DNA from: JBBIQV01 sp964555285
GTDB taxonomy: Bacteria; Nitrospirota; Nitrospiria; Nitrospirales; Nitrospiraceae
Assembly: GCA_964555285.1 (NCBI GenBank)
Contig: CAZKRM010000007.1
Span: 57,883-121,882 of the forward strand
DNA length: 64,000 bases
Reading direction: 5' to 3'
In this document: in pieces, positions 16,530 through 24,353 of the stretch
Layout of the letters: each line of letters opens with the position of its first letter
Numbering within the stretch: position 1 is the first letter of the stretch
Translations under genes and position numbers: made by a program
Notes under the pieces: model-generated
Told to the model about the DNA's origin: nothing
The model's input: only the letters and a program-made list of their open reading frames with translations
Databases searched by the model: none

Positions 16530-17658
16530 GGTTTGGTTGCGGGCGTTCGTCGTGCTGGTCGTGCTGGTCTTGTTCGATGTTCGATGTTCGACGTTCAGCT
16601 TCGAACCTCGAACGTGGAACGATCTGCCTGTTGCCCATGCGGCGGAGCCGCTTGAGCGTCATCTCGCCAACATCCGTCAGCTCACGTTCGGGCGGCAAAA
16701 TGCCGAAGCCTACTTCTCCTTCGACGGCTCGAAGCTGATCTTTCAATCCACCAACAACTGGATGGGTGAGACGGACGTCGAGGTCACGCATCCTGCCGGG
16801 GCGCCTCTGGGCTGTTACCAGATGTATGTGCTGGATATCGAGAGCAAGAAGGTCCGGCTCGTGAGTACCGGCGTGGGGGGCACGACCTGCGGCTACTTTT
16901 TCCCCGGCAACCGCCGCGTGCTGTATGCGTCCACCCATCTGAAGGGCCCGAATTGCCCGCCCAAACCGAAACGGGATGGTGCCTATCGCTGGGCGCTGGA
17001 CGATTATGACCTCTTCGCCGTGAAGATCGACGGGCAGGGAATGCAGCGCCTCACGAATACGCCCGGCTATGATGCGGAGGCCACCGTTTCTCCGGACGGC
17101 AAGACCATCGTGTGGACCTCGGTGCGCGACGGAGATTTGGATCTCTACGCGATGAACCTCGATGGGTCCCACATGCGTCGCTTGACGACGGAAATCGGCT
17201 ACGATGGAGGCGCGTTCTTCTCGCCCGACAGCCGGCGCATCGTGTACCGCGCTGCGCATCCGAAGAATCAGCAGGAGCTCGACCGGTATCAAGCGCTGCT
17301 GGCCCAACACCTGGTCGAACCGGGCCAACTGGAACTCTTCGTCATGAACGCCGACGGCACCGGTCAGCGGCAGGTCACCACGAACGGCGCGTCGAACTTT
17401 TCCCCGTTCTTTCATCCGGACGGCCGGCGTATTATCTTCTCTTCCAACGTCGAGACACCGGGGGGCGGAGGCCCGCCCGCCTTTCATCTCTATCTCATCG
17501 GGGATGACGGCGCCGGTCTCGAACGCCTCACCTTCGACGGCAACTTCAACAGTTTCCCGATGTTCTCTCCCGACGGCAAGCAACTCGTCTGGGTCTCGGA
17601 CCGCCAGGCCAAGGGGCCAGGCGAGTTCAATATCTTCCTCGCCGATTGGATTCCATGA
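16519..17658 (+). CDS. TolB-like WD40/PD40 beta-propeller protein, exported
   Basis: 379 residues, overlapping the peptidase gene by 11 bases. After a hydrophobic N-terminus the protein consists of repeated TolB-like blades: FDGSKLIFQS, SPDGKTIVWTSVRDGDLDLYAMNLDGS, SPDSRRIVYRA, HPDGRRIIFSSN, SPDGKQLVWVSDRQ. Such propellers act as periplasmic scaffolds. The unusual part is the end of the signal region (VLFDVRCSTFSFEPRTWN), which is encoded by a 7-base repeat array at 16572-16620; the likely signal cleavage (AHAAE) lies just after it. The stop codon lies at the edge of a second array. Confidence 0.85.
   Translation: MAGKVWLRAFVVLVVLVLFDVRCSTFSFEPRTWNDLPVAHAAEPLERHLANIRQLTFGRQNAEAYFSFDGSKLIFQSTNNWMGETDVEVTHPAGAPLGCYQMYVLDIESKKVRLVSTGVGGTTCGYFFPGNRRVLYASTHLKGPNCPPKPKRDGAYRWALDDYDLFAVKIDGQGMQRLTNTPGYDAEATVSPDGKTIVWTSVRDGDLDLYAMNLDGSHMRRLTTEIGYDGGAFFSPDSRRIVYRAAHPKNQQELDRYQALLAQHLVEPGQLELFVMNADGTGQRQVTTNGASNFSPFFHPDGRRIIFSSNVETPGGGGPPAFHLYLIGDDGAGLERLTFDGNFNSFPMFSPDGKQLVWVSDRQAKGPGEFNIFLADWIP
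16572..16620. repeat. Heptamer array, GTTCGAY family, inside TolB-like gene
   Basis: Seven consecutive 7-base units in phase: four GTTCxxx units followed by three of the complementary type (TTCGAAC, CTCGAAC and a variant). It lies in frame in the signal region of the protein. Same family as the arrays in ybeY and the ArnT-like gene. Confidence 0.85.
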
Positions 17659-17738
17659 GTGAGCAGTGATGGGTGATGAGTAATGAGTGAGAATCAGCCC
17701 GACACCCCTCACCCCTTACCCCTCACCCCTTACCTGCC
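17655..17738. repeat. Two-armed heptamer array across a gene junction
   Basis: The left arm has six 7-base units of the type ATGAGTG (17655-17696); the right arm has four units alternating ACCCCTC and ACCCCTT plus a degenerate fifth (17704-17738). The arms are roughly complementary. The array contains the stop of the TolB-like gene and the start of the PAP2 gene, whose first ~20 residues (Pro/Leu/Thr-rich) are read from it. Confidence 0.85.
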
Positions 17739-18762
17739 GGTTGTCTTATCCTGCCTCGCGCTGCTCGCTTCCTTCGGGGCGCTCCTGCAGATCGACATTC
17801 CGCTGGCCCGATTCTTCCGTGCCGTGCACGTCCTGCGACTGGAGCAGGTCGGGGATATCGGAGACAAGATCGGCAGCGGCTTCGGGCTGGCGATGGTCAG
17901 CGTCGCGGCGCTGGTCACGTGGTTGGTCTTCAAGAACGGGACGGCTCGTCAGATCGGCGTCCACAGCGCCGTGGCGCACGGCGTGGTCGCATTGCTGGCA
18001 AACGGGTTTAAGCACCTGATCGGCCGCCCGCGCCCGCGCTTGACTCATTCGGGTGGATTCCAGTTCTGGCCGTCCTGGGATTCAGGACTCGACTCATTCC
18101 CCTCGGGACACACGTCGGCCTCGTTCGCCGTGGCGACGGTGTTGGCCAAGTATGTTCCTCGGGCGGCCTGGGTCTTCTATGGAATGGCCTCGTGGATCTC
18201 CGCCAGTCGAGTCTGGCGGGGCTCGCATTTTCCCACCGACATATTGGCCGGGGTCATCCTCGGAGTGACAGTGGGGATGACGGTGAGCCGCCCGATTCGA
18301 GAGTGGCGCGAGTCGCTTGGCCACGCGGTCGTGTCGCTGACGCCCTACGCGGTCGCTGCCACGGCACTCCTCTGGATTGCCTGTCATGTGGCGCCGAACG
18401 ATTGGAGCAACGAGGCGTTCATGGCAGGGGGTGCGGTCTGCCTTGTGGCCGGTCTTGGCGTTCGCCTGGTGACGCAGAACCGATGGGCACAGCGGTCCTG
18501 GTTGGCCGGTCGCCCGCCGGCCAACGTGTTGATCGCGATGGGGCTCGCGTTGACGACCGGCTCGCTCGTGGTCACAGGACTGGTCGGGCTTGCCGCATTG
18601 GCTGCATGGTTCGTGATTTCGCAACCGTTAGAATCGAGCGGCGCGGAAGACCTGTCACGAATCGACCGCGTGCCCTTCGTGACCGAGGGGCTCTATGCAG
18701 CGGCCGTTGTGCTGGCAGCAGTGATGATCCAGGGGCTGAAGGGCATCATCCCGATGCAGTAG
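17683..18762 (+). CDS. PAP2-family membrane phosphatase
   Basis: 359 residues, polytopic. The three PAP2 motifs are present: KHLIGRPRPR, SFPSGHTSASF and SRVWRGSHFPTDILAG. These are characteristic of lipid phosphatases acting on undecaprenyl-pyrophosphate or phosphatidic-acid-like substrates at the outer face of the inner membrane. The C-terminal third adds several more hydrophobic helices beyond the core, so it is longer than a minimal PAP2. The first 20 residues are encoded by a repeat array and are probably unimportant. Convergent with the ArnT-like gene. Confidence 0.9.
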   Translation: MSENQPDTPHPLPLTPYLPVVLSCLALLASFGALLQIDIPLARFFRAVHVLRLEQVGDIGDKIGSGFGLAMVSVAALVTWLVFKNGTARQIGVHSAVAHGVVALLANGFKHLIGRPRPRLTHSGGFQFWPSWDSGLDSFPSGHTSASFAVATVLAKYVPRAAWVFYGMASWISASRVWRGSHFPTDILAGVILGVTVGMTVSRPIREWRESLGHAVVSLTPYAVAATALLWIACHVAPNDWSNEAFMAGGAVCLVAGLGVRLVTQNRWAQRSWLAGRPPANVLIAMGLALTTGSLVVTGLVGLAALAAWFVISQPLESSGAEDLSRIDRVPFVTEGLYAAAVVLAAVMIQGLKGIIPMQ

Positions 18763-18782
18763 CAGGAGGTTGAAACAGGAGT

Positions 18783-18877
18783 GTCGGCTTGGCGAGTGTG
18801 CCTCTGTGCTCGCGCAGCCCGCACCTTAGAAGGTGCTCGCTGGACGCGCGCAATGGAGGCACACTCGCCAAGCCGAC
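18783..18877. repeat. Long perfect inverted repeat between convergent genes
   Basis: A perfect 22-base inverted repeat (18783-18804 against 18856-18877) encloses a second palindrome, GCACCTT/AAGGTGC (18821-18836). It fills the gap between the convergent PAP2 and ArnT-like genes and would fold into a cruciform or a long RNA hairpin from either strand. A bidirectional terminator or a mobile REP-like palindrome are both possible; there is no clear T-tract on the plus side. Confidence 0.85.
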
Positions 18878-18886
18878 GGGAGAGCA

Positions 18887-20731
18887 TCAATGCCCCGGTA
18901 TGAGTGTCGGACTGGGCGGCGGCGGTTCTTGGCGTGCCGGCACATCGACCATCGGCTTATTGGCCAGCAAGATATACCCGAAGCGCTGCAGGATAATGGG
19001 GAAGTCGGCTGTTTCCTGGGGCAGCTTCGAACGAAGAGCGGCCGGGAGCAGGATCATGGTGCGGCCCGGCTGGTTGACGTGCGGCAGGATGTTCGCTTCC
19101 TCGCCCTTTTGAATGAAAATAGTGTTCCTCCTCGCATAGAAGACCGATGACGGTCTGGTGGTGCCGTAGGCAATGAATCGATCGGTCGGGCTTAAATTCA
19201 GTCCCGCCGCGTAGGCCAATTCTTGTGGCGGCGCAATCACGTAGTAATTGAGACGTGGGAGCGTGACGACCAACAGAATGAGCACGATGCACGCCAGCGT
19301 GGCGCCGGCCGCCCAGAAGGCGCCGGCCCGCCGCTCCTCGTTCAGCCCAAAGTAGCCCACCAGCGCCATCCCGATCAACAGGATCGCCGCCGCGATGTAG
19401 GGGCCGTTCCCCAGATCGACCTGGGCGGCCGGCGGGAATTCCTTCACCAGCTTGTCCACGTTCGACGAGTAGAGCGATGGCAGCGCCGCGAATCCCAGGG
19501 CCAGCAGATAACCCAGCCCCATGGTCATGTGGATCGAGGTACGGAGACCTCCCGTGCGTGGGTCGCGTAACCCTCGCGACCAATACGAGGCCGTCAGCAG
19601 TGCCGCAGCAGGAAAGAGCGGGCCGATATAATGAGGCAGCCGGGTCGACGACAGCGTGAAGAAGACGAACACGACCGCGACCCAGATAGCGGCGAACCAT
19701 TCCAGCTCCTGCGGAGCTGGTGGGTTCGAGGTTCGGGGTTCGAGGTTCTGGGGCCCATCCGACTTTCCTTCGAACTTCGAACCTCGAACTTCGAACCTTG
19801 CTGTCGCCTCTCGCCAATCTTTTACAGCTTGATACAGCGCGACCGGCAGCCAGCCGCTCCAGGGGAAAAATCCGAAGAACAGAACGGGGAGGTAGAAGAA
19901 GAGCGAAAAGCTATGCCCCTCCATCGGACTGAGAAACCGACCGATGGTGTGCGCTTGCGCCTGGCCGGCATAGGCCGATCCGTGGATGGCCAGCATGGCG
20001 GCATACCAAGGAAGAGCCAGGACGGCGAAGACCAGAGCTCCGGCAAGCGGATACCCGTGACGCCGGTAGGTGCCCCATCGTCGCGTGAGGGTGAGATAGA
20101 GAGCCACGGTCAGGAAGGGAACAAGGACGCCCACCGGTCCCTTCGTGAGTGTCGCCAGCGCCATGCCGGTGTAAAAACCCCAGACCCAGTGGCGTGCGCG
20201 TCCCTCTCCGTGAAGCCCCATCCAGAAACCATAGAGCGACAGGGTCGTGAAGAAGATGAGCACGCTGTCCGTCAGGGCCATCCGGTCGAGACTGACGATC
20301 TCCACGTTCACGAGGAGCATCAGGCTGCCGAACAAACCGACGGCCGGGCCGCGCACCCGGCTCAACACAAGATATTGCATCGCGATCAACGCCAGGCCGA
20401 ACAGGGCCGAGGGGAACCGGGCGGCGAACTCGCTCACCCCGAACAGACGATACGAGGCGCTCATCAGCCAATACAGGAACACAGGCTTCGCGACGCGCAG
20501 TTCACCGTTGAACGTCGGGGTGACCCAATCTCCGGTTTCGAACATCTCGCGCCCGGCCTCGGCATTGCGGCCCTCGTCACGATCCGTGAGACCCATCGCG
20601 CCGAGGTTGAGGAAAAACAAGAGTCCGGCCAAGGCAAGGATGAGAAAGAGGTTCAACCAGTAGCGCGCATCGAGGACGCGCGCGCTCAAAGACGTCGGGA
20701 GAGACGCGTTGATGTCGATGGAGGCCGTCAC
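18887..20731 (-). CDS. ArnT-like membrane glycosyltransferase (GT39/GT83, PMT type)
   Basis: 614 residues, about 12 transmembrane helices. The N-terminal motif GLTDRDEGRNAEAGREM, with the catalytic acidic pair, and the following RVAKPVFLYWL are typical of the dolichyl/undecaprenyl-phosphate-sugar transferase superfamily that includes ArnT. It would transfer a sugar from a polyprenyl-phosphate donor to lipid A or a protein in the periplasm. About 30 hydrophilic residues after ALYQAVKDWREA are encoded by a repeat array (19724-19796), in frame between two helices. It overlaps the LAB_N gene by four bases (ATGA), last gene of the GT2-LAB_N-ArnT operon. Confidence 0.88.
   Translation of the reverse strand: MTASIDINASLPTSLSARVLDARYWLNLFLILALAGLLFFLNLGAMGLTDRDEGRNAEAGREMFETGDWVTPTFNGELRVAKPVFLYWLMSASYRLFGVSEFAARFPSALFGLALIAMQYLVLSRVRGPAVGLFGSLMLLVNVEIVSLDRMALTDSVLIFFTTLSLYGFWMGLHGEGRARHWVWGFYTGMALATLTKGPVGVLVPFLTVALYLTLTRRWGTYRRHGYPLAGALVFAVLALPWYAAMLAIHGSAYAGQAQAHTIGRFLSPMEGHSFSLFFYLPVLFFGFFPWSGWLPVALYQAVKDWREATARFEVRGSKFEGKSDGPQNLEPRTSNPPAPQELEWFAAIWVAVVFVFFTLSSTRLPHYIGPLFPAAALLTASYWSRGLRDPRTGGLRTSIHMTMGLGYLLALGFAALPSLYSSNVDKLVKEFPPAAQVDLGNGPYIAAAILLIGMALVGYFGLNEERRAGAFWAAGATLACIVLILLVVTLPRLNYYVIAPPQELAYAAGLNLSPTDRFIAYGTTRPSSVFYARRNTIFIQKGEEANILPHVNQPGRTMILLPAALRSKLPQETADFPIILQRFGYILLANKPMVDVPARQEPPPPSPTLIPGH
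19724..19796. repeat. Heptamer array, GTTCGAG family, inside ArnT-like gene
   Basis: The left arm has four 7-base units of GTTCGAG type (19724-19751); the right arm has four of TTCGAAC/CTCGAAC type (19769-19796). The arms are complementary. The array is read in frame in the minus-strand gene as a hydrophilic loop containing FEVRGSKFE and NLEPRTSN. Confidence 0.87.
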
Positions 20732-21033
20732 AGTTTGGGCGTCGGAGGTGCAGCGCCGGCTGCGTCAGGACGGGTCGGTCGGTAGATCAGCATGAGATTG
20801 CGCAGATAGACGAACGTGCCGATGCCCTGGCCCGCGATGAAGACCGGGTCTTTGCGGTAGATGGCATAGGCGAGGGTGATCAGTCCGCCGATCAGACTCA
20901 AGTACCAGAACGTAATCGGGATTTGGCTTTGGGCGCTCCGCTCGGACGCCAGCCACTGCACCACCCAGCGCATGAAAAAGAGGCCCTGGCCGAAGAAACC
21001 GATGCCGATCCAGATGGTGTCGGTAATAGTCAT
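20728..21033 (-). CDS. Lipid-A-disaccharide synthase N-terminal domain (LAB_N) protein
   Basis: 101 residues, three to four helices. IGFFGQGLFFMRWVVQWLASE and PITFWYLSLIGGLITLAYAIYRKDPVFIAGQ match the small LAB_N membrane domain, which occurs fused to LpxB or as a stand-alone protein beside GT2/ArnT-like genes. It is EmrE/SemiSWEET-like in size; a role in flipping or presenting the polyprenyl-phosphate sugar is plausible but inferred. It overlaps the downstream transferase gene by four bases. Confidence 0.85.
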   Translation of the reverse strand: MTITDTIWIGIGFFGQGLFFMRWVVQWLASERSAQSQIPITFWYLSLIGGLITLAYAIYRKDPVFIAGQGIGTFVYLRNLMLIYRPTRPDAAGAAPPTPKL

Positions 21034-21040
21034 GAAGGAG

Positions 21041-21061
21041 ACGTGTTACGTGTCACGAAAT
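21041..21061. repeat. Short heptamer array at the 3-prime end of the GT2 gene
   Basis: ACGTGTT, ACGTGTC, then a partial third unit. It overlaps the stop codon, and the last residues of the GT2 protein are read from it. The unit family resembles the array inside the RND pump (48382-48410). Confidence 0.6.
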
Positions 21062-21780
21062 TTGTACCGCAGCACTCTGCTCCGCATCCAGCGGACGGCG
21101 ACCAAGTCGTAGAGCCCCTTGAACATCCGGTTGCCGACTCCGAACTTGGACACGCCGTGCAGGCGTGGATAGTGTCGAACGGGCACCTCTGTGACAGTGA
21201 ACCCGTGCATGAGCGCCAGCGCGGGAAAGAACCGATGCAGGCCTTCGAACAGTTGCATGCGCTCCACCACGGCGCGCCGAAATACTTTAAGCTCGCAGCC
21301 GGTGTCATGCATGCGGTCATGTGTGACCCAGTTTCGGACCCGGTTCCCGATCCGCGACGAGACCCGTCGCACGAAGGTATCGTGCCGGTCTTTCCGCCAG
21401 CCGCAGACCAGATCGTAGCGCGCCGAGAGCGGCAGCAGTGTGGGAATATCGTCCGGATGAAGTTGAAGGTCGCCGTCCATCGTAATCACCAGCTCGCCCG
21501 CAGCATGCCGAAATCCGGCGTCAATGGCCGCGGTCTTCCCGTAGTTGCGGTCGAAATGGAAGACCTTGATAGGCGCATACGTTTTCGCAAGTTGGTCCAG
21601 GAGAGGCCCGCTCCCGTCGGTGCTGCCGTCATCGACGTACACGAGCTCGAAAGGCGCCGAGCGCGACTCGTCGCGGGCATCCAGCACCTTGAGCAGTTGC
21701 TCGGTCAGCGGCGCCAGGTTGTCCCGTTCATCCTTGATCGGGATGACGACCGACGCCCATGGGCGGGATGGAATGGTCAT
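21046..21780 (-). CDS. Family 2 glycosyltransferase, polyprenyl-phosphate type (DPM1/ArnC-like)
   Basis: 244 residues. The GT-A fold is visible from SVVIPIKDERDNL, ELVYVDDGSTDGS, the DxD motif ITMDGDLQLHPDDI and the acceptor region HDTGCELKVFRRAV. It lacks the C-terminal transmembrane pair of ArnC. It would charge a polyprenyl phosphate with a nucleotide sugar at the cytoplasmic face, supplying the ArnT-like enzyme two genes downstream. First gene of the operon; 12 bases separate it from the LAB_N gene. Confidence 0.9.
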   Translation of the reverse strand: MTIPSRPWASVVIPIKDERDNLAPLTEQLLKVLDARDESRSAPFELVYVDDGSTDGSGPLLDQLAKTYAPIKVFHFDRNYGKTAAIDAGFRHAAGELVITMDGDLQLHPDDIPTLLPLSARYDLVCGWRKDRHDTFVRRVSSRIGNRVRNWVTHDRMHDTGCELKVFRRAVVERMQLFEGLHRFFPALALMHGFTVTEVPVRHYPRLHGVSKFGVGNRMFKGLYDLVAVRWMRSRVLRYKFRDT

Positions 21781-21855
21781 GCGGAGCGAACGCTCCTTGA
21801 AAGTCGAGCAGAATAGCGCCTCACGCGCGCATTCTACAGAATGCGCTACGGACGG

Positions 21856-22425
21856 TCAAACGCGCGTAGGCGAGTTTTTCCCTGCCAGCCACGCAAATGC
21901 CAGGGCCGAGAGCGTCGCCATCACTGCGCCGAAGGTGAAGGGGGCAGCAGGTCCTTTCGTGTCCCACAGGAACCCCGCAATCAGGCTCGCGGGCAAGATC
22001 GCCAGTCCAACTACCATATGGTAGAGGCCGAACCCGGTGGCCTTCTGTTCTTCTCGGATCAACGTCGCGAGATAGGCGCGCAGCACTCCGTCCGCCACCC
22101 CCATGTAAATACCGTAGCCAATGAAGAGTCCGGCGATCTGCCAAGCGCTCGTCGCCAGGGCAAATCCTGCGTACACCATCGCAAACAACACAAATCCACA
22201 CAGGATCATCTGCTTCATCCCGAATCGATCGGCCAGCATGCCGGCGGGCACTGAGAGCGAGGCATACGTTCCGTTGAAGACGAGGTAAGGTCCTGAAATC
22301 CATACCGGACTCACTCCCACGTGCTCGGCTTTGAGGATCAGAAAGGCGTTACTGGAGTTGCCCAAGGAGAACAGGCCGATGACCAGAAGGAATCCGAGCT
22401 GACGTCCATGAAGAAGCTGACCCAT
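21856..22425 (-). pseudogene. Amputated MFS transporter (C-terminal half only)
   Basis: 189 residues corresponding to the second six-helix bundle of a major facilitator. It begins FLLVIGLFSLGNSSNAFLIL, typical of helix 7, and contains the half-motif GMLADRFGMKQMIL between helices 8 and 9. The N-terminal ~200 residues are absent: the frame runs upstream only into the end of the stress-protein gene. A single bundle cannot form the usual transport path, so this is probably a decaying gene, although the remaining frame is intact. It is last in the fluoride-riboswitch operon. Confidence 0.72.
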
Positions 22426-22462
22426 CCGGCCACCCAGACGTTGCGCGGGATAGAACGCAGCG

Positions 22463-22885
22463 TCACTTCGCGACCAACACTGAGCAAGGCGCGAGCCTGG
22501 CGAGATTCTGAGAGGTCCCGCCCCAGATGCGTTCGAAGATCTTCGAGTGCCCCATAAAACCGATAATCAGAAGGTCAAAGCGATGGTCTTTCGCAAACGT
22601 CACGATGGCCTCCACTTCATGACCCGGCACTACGTGTGAGGTGAGATGGAGGCCCTGGGTCTCGGCGGCGAGTTCGGCGTCTCTCGTCACACGGCGGAAG
22701 TATTCGGCCGCTTCCTGCTTCGCCTCGATCACTTCACCGACGGTCGCGGCGTAATGCGGCAGATGCTCTTCAATACAAATTTCGTGTAGCTCCGCGTCAT
22801 AGCGCTTGGCCAGGTCAATCGCCGCCGTGAGCGCCTTCTTGGCGCCTTCCGATCCGTCATTCCCGACTAAGATTTTACGAAACAT
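22463..22885 (-). CDS. Universal stress protein (UspA family)
   Basis: 140 residues, single Usp domain. It starts MFRKILVGNDGSEGAKKAL and ends with the ATP-binding motif IIGFMGHSKIFERIWGGTSQNLA (G-x2-G-x9-GTS), so it is of the nucleotide-binding class. It starts 13 bases after the antiporter stop, so both are likely on the same fluoride-controlled transcript. Usp genes have, as I recall, been listed among genes under fluoride riboswitches. Confidence 0.92.
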   Translation of the reverse strand: MFRKILVGNDGSEGAKKALTAAIDLAKRYDAELHEICIEEHLPHYAATVGEVIEAKQEAAEYFRRVTRDAELAAETQGLHLTSHVVPGHEVEAIVTFAKDHRFDLLIIGFMGHSKIFERIWGGTSQNLARLAPCSVLVAK

Positions 22886-22898
22886 GGCTCACTCCTCC

Positions 22899-24104
22899 TT
22901 AATGCCGAACGACAGGGATAGGGTGTGTCTCTGGTTTCGCCACGCCACGATCGGTCGCTCGCCGGCTCAAGGCCTCTTCAGCCGGCGCGCCGCCCGGATC
23001 GAACCAGCGCTCGGCGATGACGGTCGGCACGACTGCGCTCAGGATCACGGCTGTCACGAGGATGGCGTATTGGTCCTGGCTGATCAACTCGTGGCTGAGC
23101 CCATACAGGGCGGAAATGGTGCCGAACGTCAGCCCCGTGGACATGAGCAGGGTCGTGTACGTAGCTTTTCGCCGGCCGAATCGAAAGGCGATCGCGAACG
23201 GCCAGACCCCCAGAAACTTGGCCGCGATCTTGACGGTCAGGAAGATGCCGATCAGCGCCGCGCTCGCCAGCACCGCGTTCATGCTCACCAGCGAGCCGGC
23301 CTTCAGAAAATAAAACGGCGTGAGCACCGAGAAGGCGATCACGCGCATCCGTTGGGCCAATGTCCGATTGGCGAGAAACACCGGCGCCAGCACCATGCCG
23401 ACCAGATACGCGGGCAACACCGCTTCGCTCTGGGCGGCAGTGGCCAGCGCCCCGAGCGCGAACAGGGTCACGAGAATGAATTTTGTTTCCGGCTCGCTGA
23501 TTCGTGGGCCGACCTTGGCGAAAAACCAACTGGTGATCGGGGGGAGCTTCCACAGCGTGACGAGCATGACGAGCAGGAAGGCCAGGAGCCACCAATCGTA
23601 GCGAGCGAAGATCAACCCCAGCGCGAGGACCGTTCCCAGATCGGTGATGAAGCAGGCAGCCAGGATGACCTTCCCTAGTTCGGTGTCGTTGTAGCCGCGT
23701 TCGAGCATCACGGCGTACACCACCGCAACGGAGGTCGTGGAGAGGGCGATCCCTGCGATTTGAGAGGCCGGGACCGACCAGCCGGCCACATAATAGGCAT
23801 AGGCCATGGCTCCTAGGAAGGGCGCAAGAAAGGAGAGGAAACCGATGGTGAGCGTCTCTTTCCATTTGATCCGGATCACTCCAAGGTCAATTTCAGCTCC
23901 GGCCAGGAAAGTGAGCAACACGCTGCCGACGGATGCGAGGAAGTTGATCCAGACCGTCGCGTGCATATCCAGCAGGTTTCCACCGGCGACGCCCAGGCAA
24001 ATCTCGACCAACGCCACCGAGATGCCTAATCGAATTGAGATCAGGGTCGCGAGGAGCGCCATCCCGATCCAGATCGCGCCGAGGAGCCAGATCGATTCCG
24101 CCAT
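22899..24104 (-). CDS. Cation:proton antiporter (CPA2/KefB-type)
   Basis: About 401 residues, ~11-12 transmembrane helices. AGAEIDLGVI and the discontinuous helix region ALSTTSVAVVYAVMLE match the CPA2 fold; the ion-site segment reads AACFITDLGTVLALG with the conserved Asp. No TrkA-N domain follows. ATG 24104 is preferred, with GGAGG three bases upstream; TTG 24116 is in frame. The gene is preceded by a fluoride riboswitch whose terminator ends just before the ribosome binding site, so expression is predicted to need fluoride. Antiporters of this type are a known class of riboswitch targets. Substrate (H+ with Na+/K+ or F-) cannot be read. Confidence 0.92.
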   Translation of the reverse strand: MAESIWLLGAIWIGMALLATLISIRLGISVALVEICLGVAGGNLLDMHATVWINFLASVGSVLLTFLAGAEIDLGVIRIKWKETLTIGFLSFLAPFLGAMAYAYYVAGWSVPASQIAGIALSTTSVAVVYAVMLERGYNDTELGKVILAACFITDLGTVLALGLIFARYDWWLLAFLLVMLVTLWKLPPITSWFFAKVGPRISEPETKFILVTLFALGALATAAQSEAVLPAYLVGMVLAPVFLANRTLAQRMRVIAFSVLTPFYFLKAGSLVSMNAVLASAALIGIFLTVKIAAKFLGVWPFAIAFRFGRRKATYTTLLMSTGLTFGTISALYGLSHELISQDQYAILVTAVILSAVVPTVIAERWFDPGGAPAEEALSRRATDRGVAKPETHPIPVVRH

Positions 24105-24116
24105 GTTCCTCCACAA

Positions 24117-24297
24117 ACAAAAAACTCCTACCGCGCGTCGCGCTGGTAGGAGTTATCAGCCGCATCTGAAGAAAGTATGATCTAGCGATCTGGTGATTTG
24201 TTGATTGTGAAGCAGGCTTTTACTTCACGAAATCAAGCAATCACCAAGTCGTACTTTCTTGGCGAGCGCGGCGGTTTGGGTGAACTCCATCACCCCG
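24117..24297 (-). promoter_or_regulatory. Fluoride riboswitch (crcB motif) with intrinsic terminator
   Basis: Read on the minus strand: stem P1 GGGTG (24295-24291) with CACCC (24282-24278); a GGAGTT loop (24288-24283) that pairs as a pseudoknot with AACTCC (24154-24149); AAACCGCC (24277-24270); and GCGGCTGATAACTCC (24163-24149). AACTCCTACC can alternatively pair with GGTAGGAGTT (24132-24123), which is followed by six T: the classic on/off terminator. Fluoride binding should keep the pseudoknot and allow read-through into the antiporter. The variable P3 arm is ~106 bases instead of a few, because it contains a heptamer repeat hairpin. Confidence 0.93.
24192..24246. repeat. Heptamer hairpin inserted in the riboswitch P3 arm
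   Basis: Three 7-base units (GGTGATT type, 24192-24212) face three or more complementary units (CTTCACG to GCAATCA, 24223-24243) across a short loop. AAGAAAGTA (24169-24177) and TACTTTCTT (24252-24260) extend the stem outward. The insertion lies in the only part of the fluoride aptamer that tolerates length change. Confidence 0.85.
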
Positions 24298-24353
24298 TTT
24301 CAAATTGTGGCCTCTTATAACCCGACTCCCGCCGGCCGTCAACCGCTTCCCGA

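Noticed and set aside
18783..18877. Large palindrome considered as an integron attC site
   Set aside because: No conserved GTTRRRY core at the ends, no integrase gene and no cassette-like neighbours.
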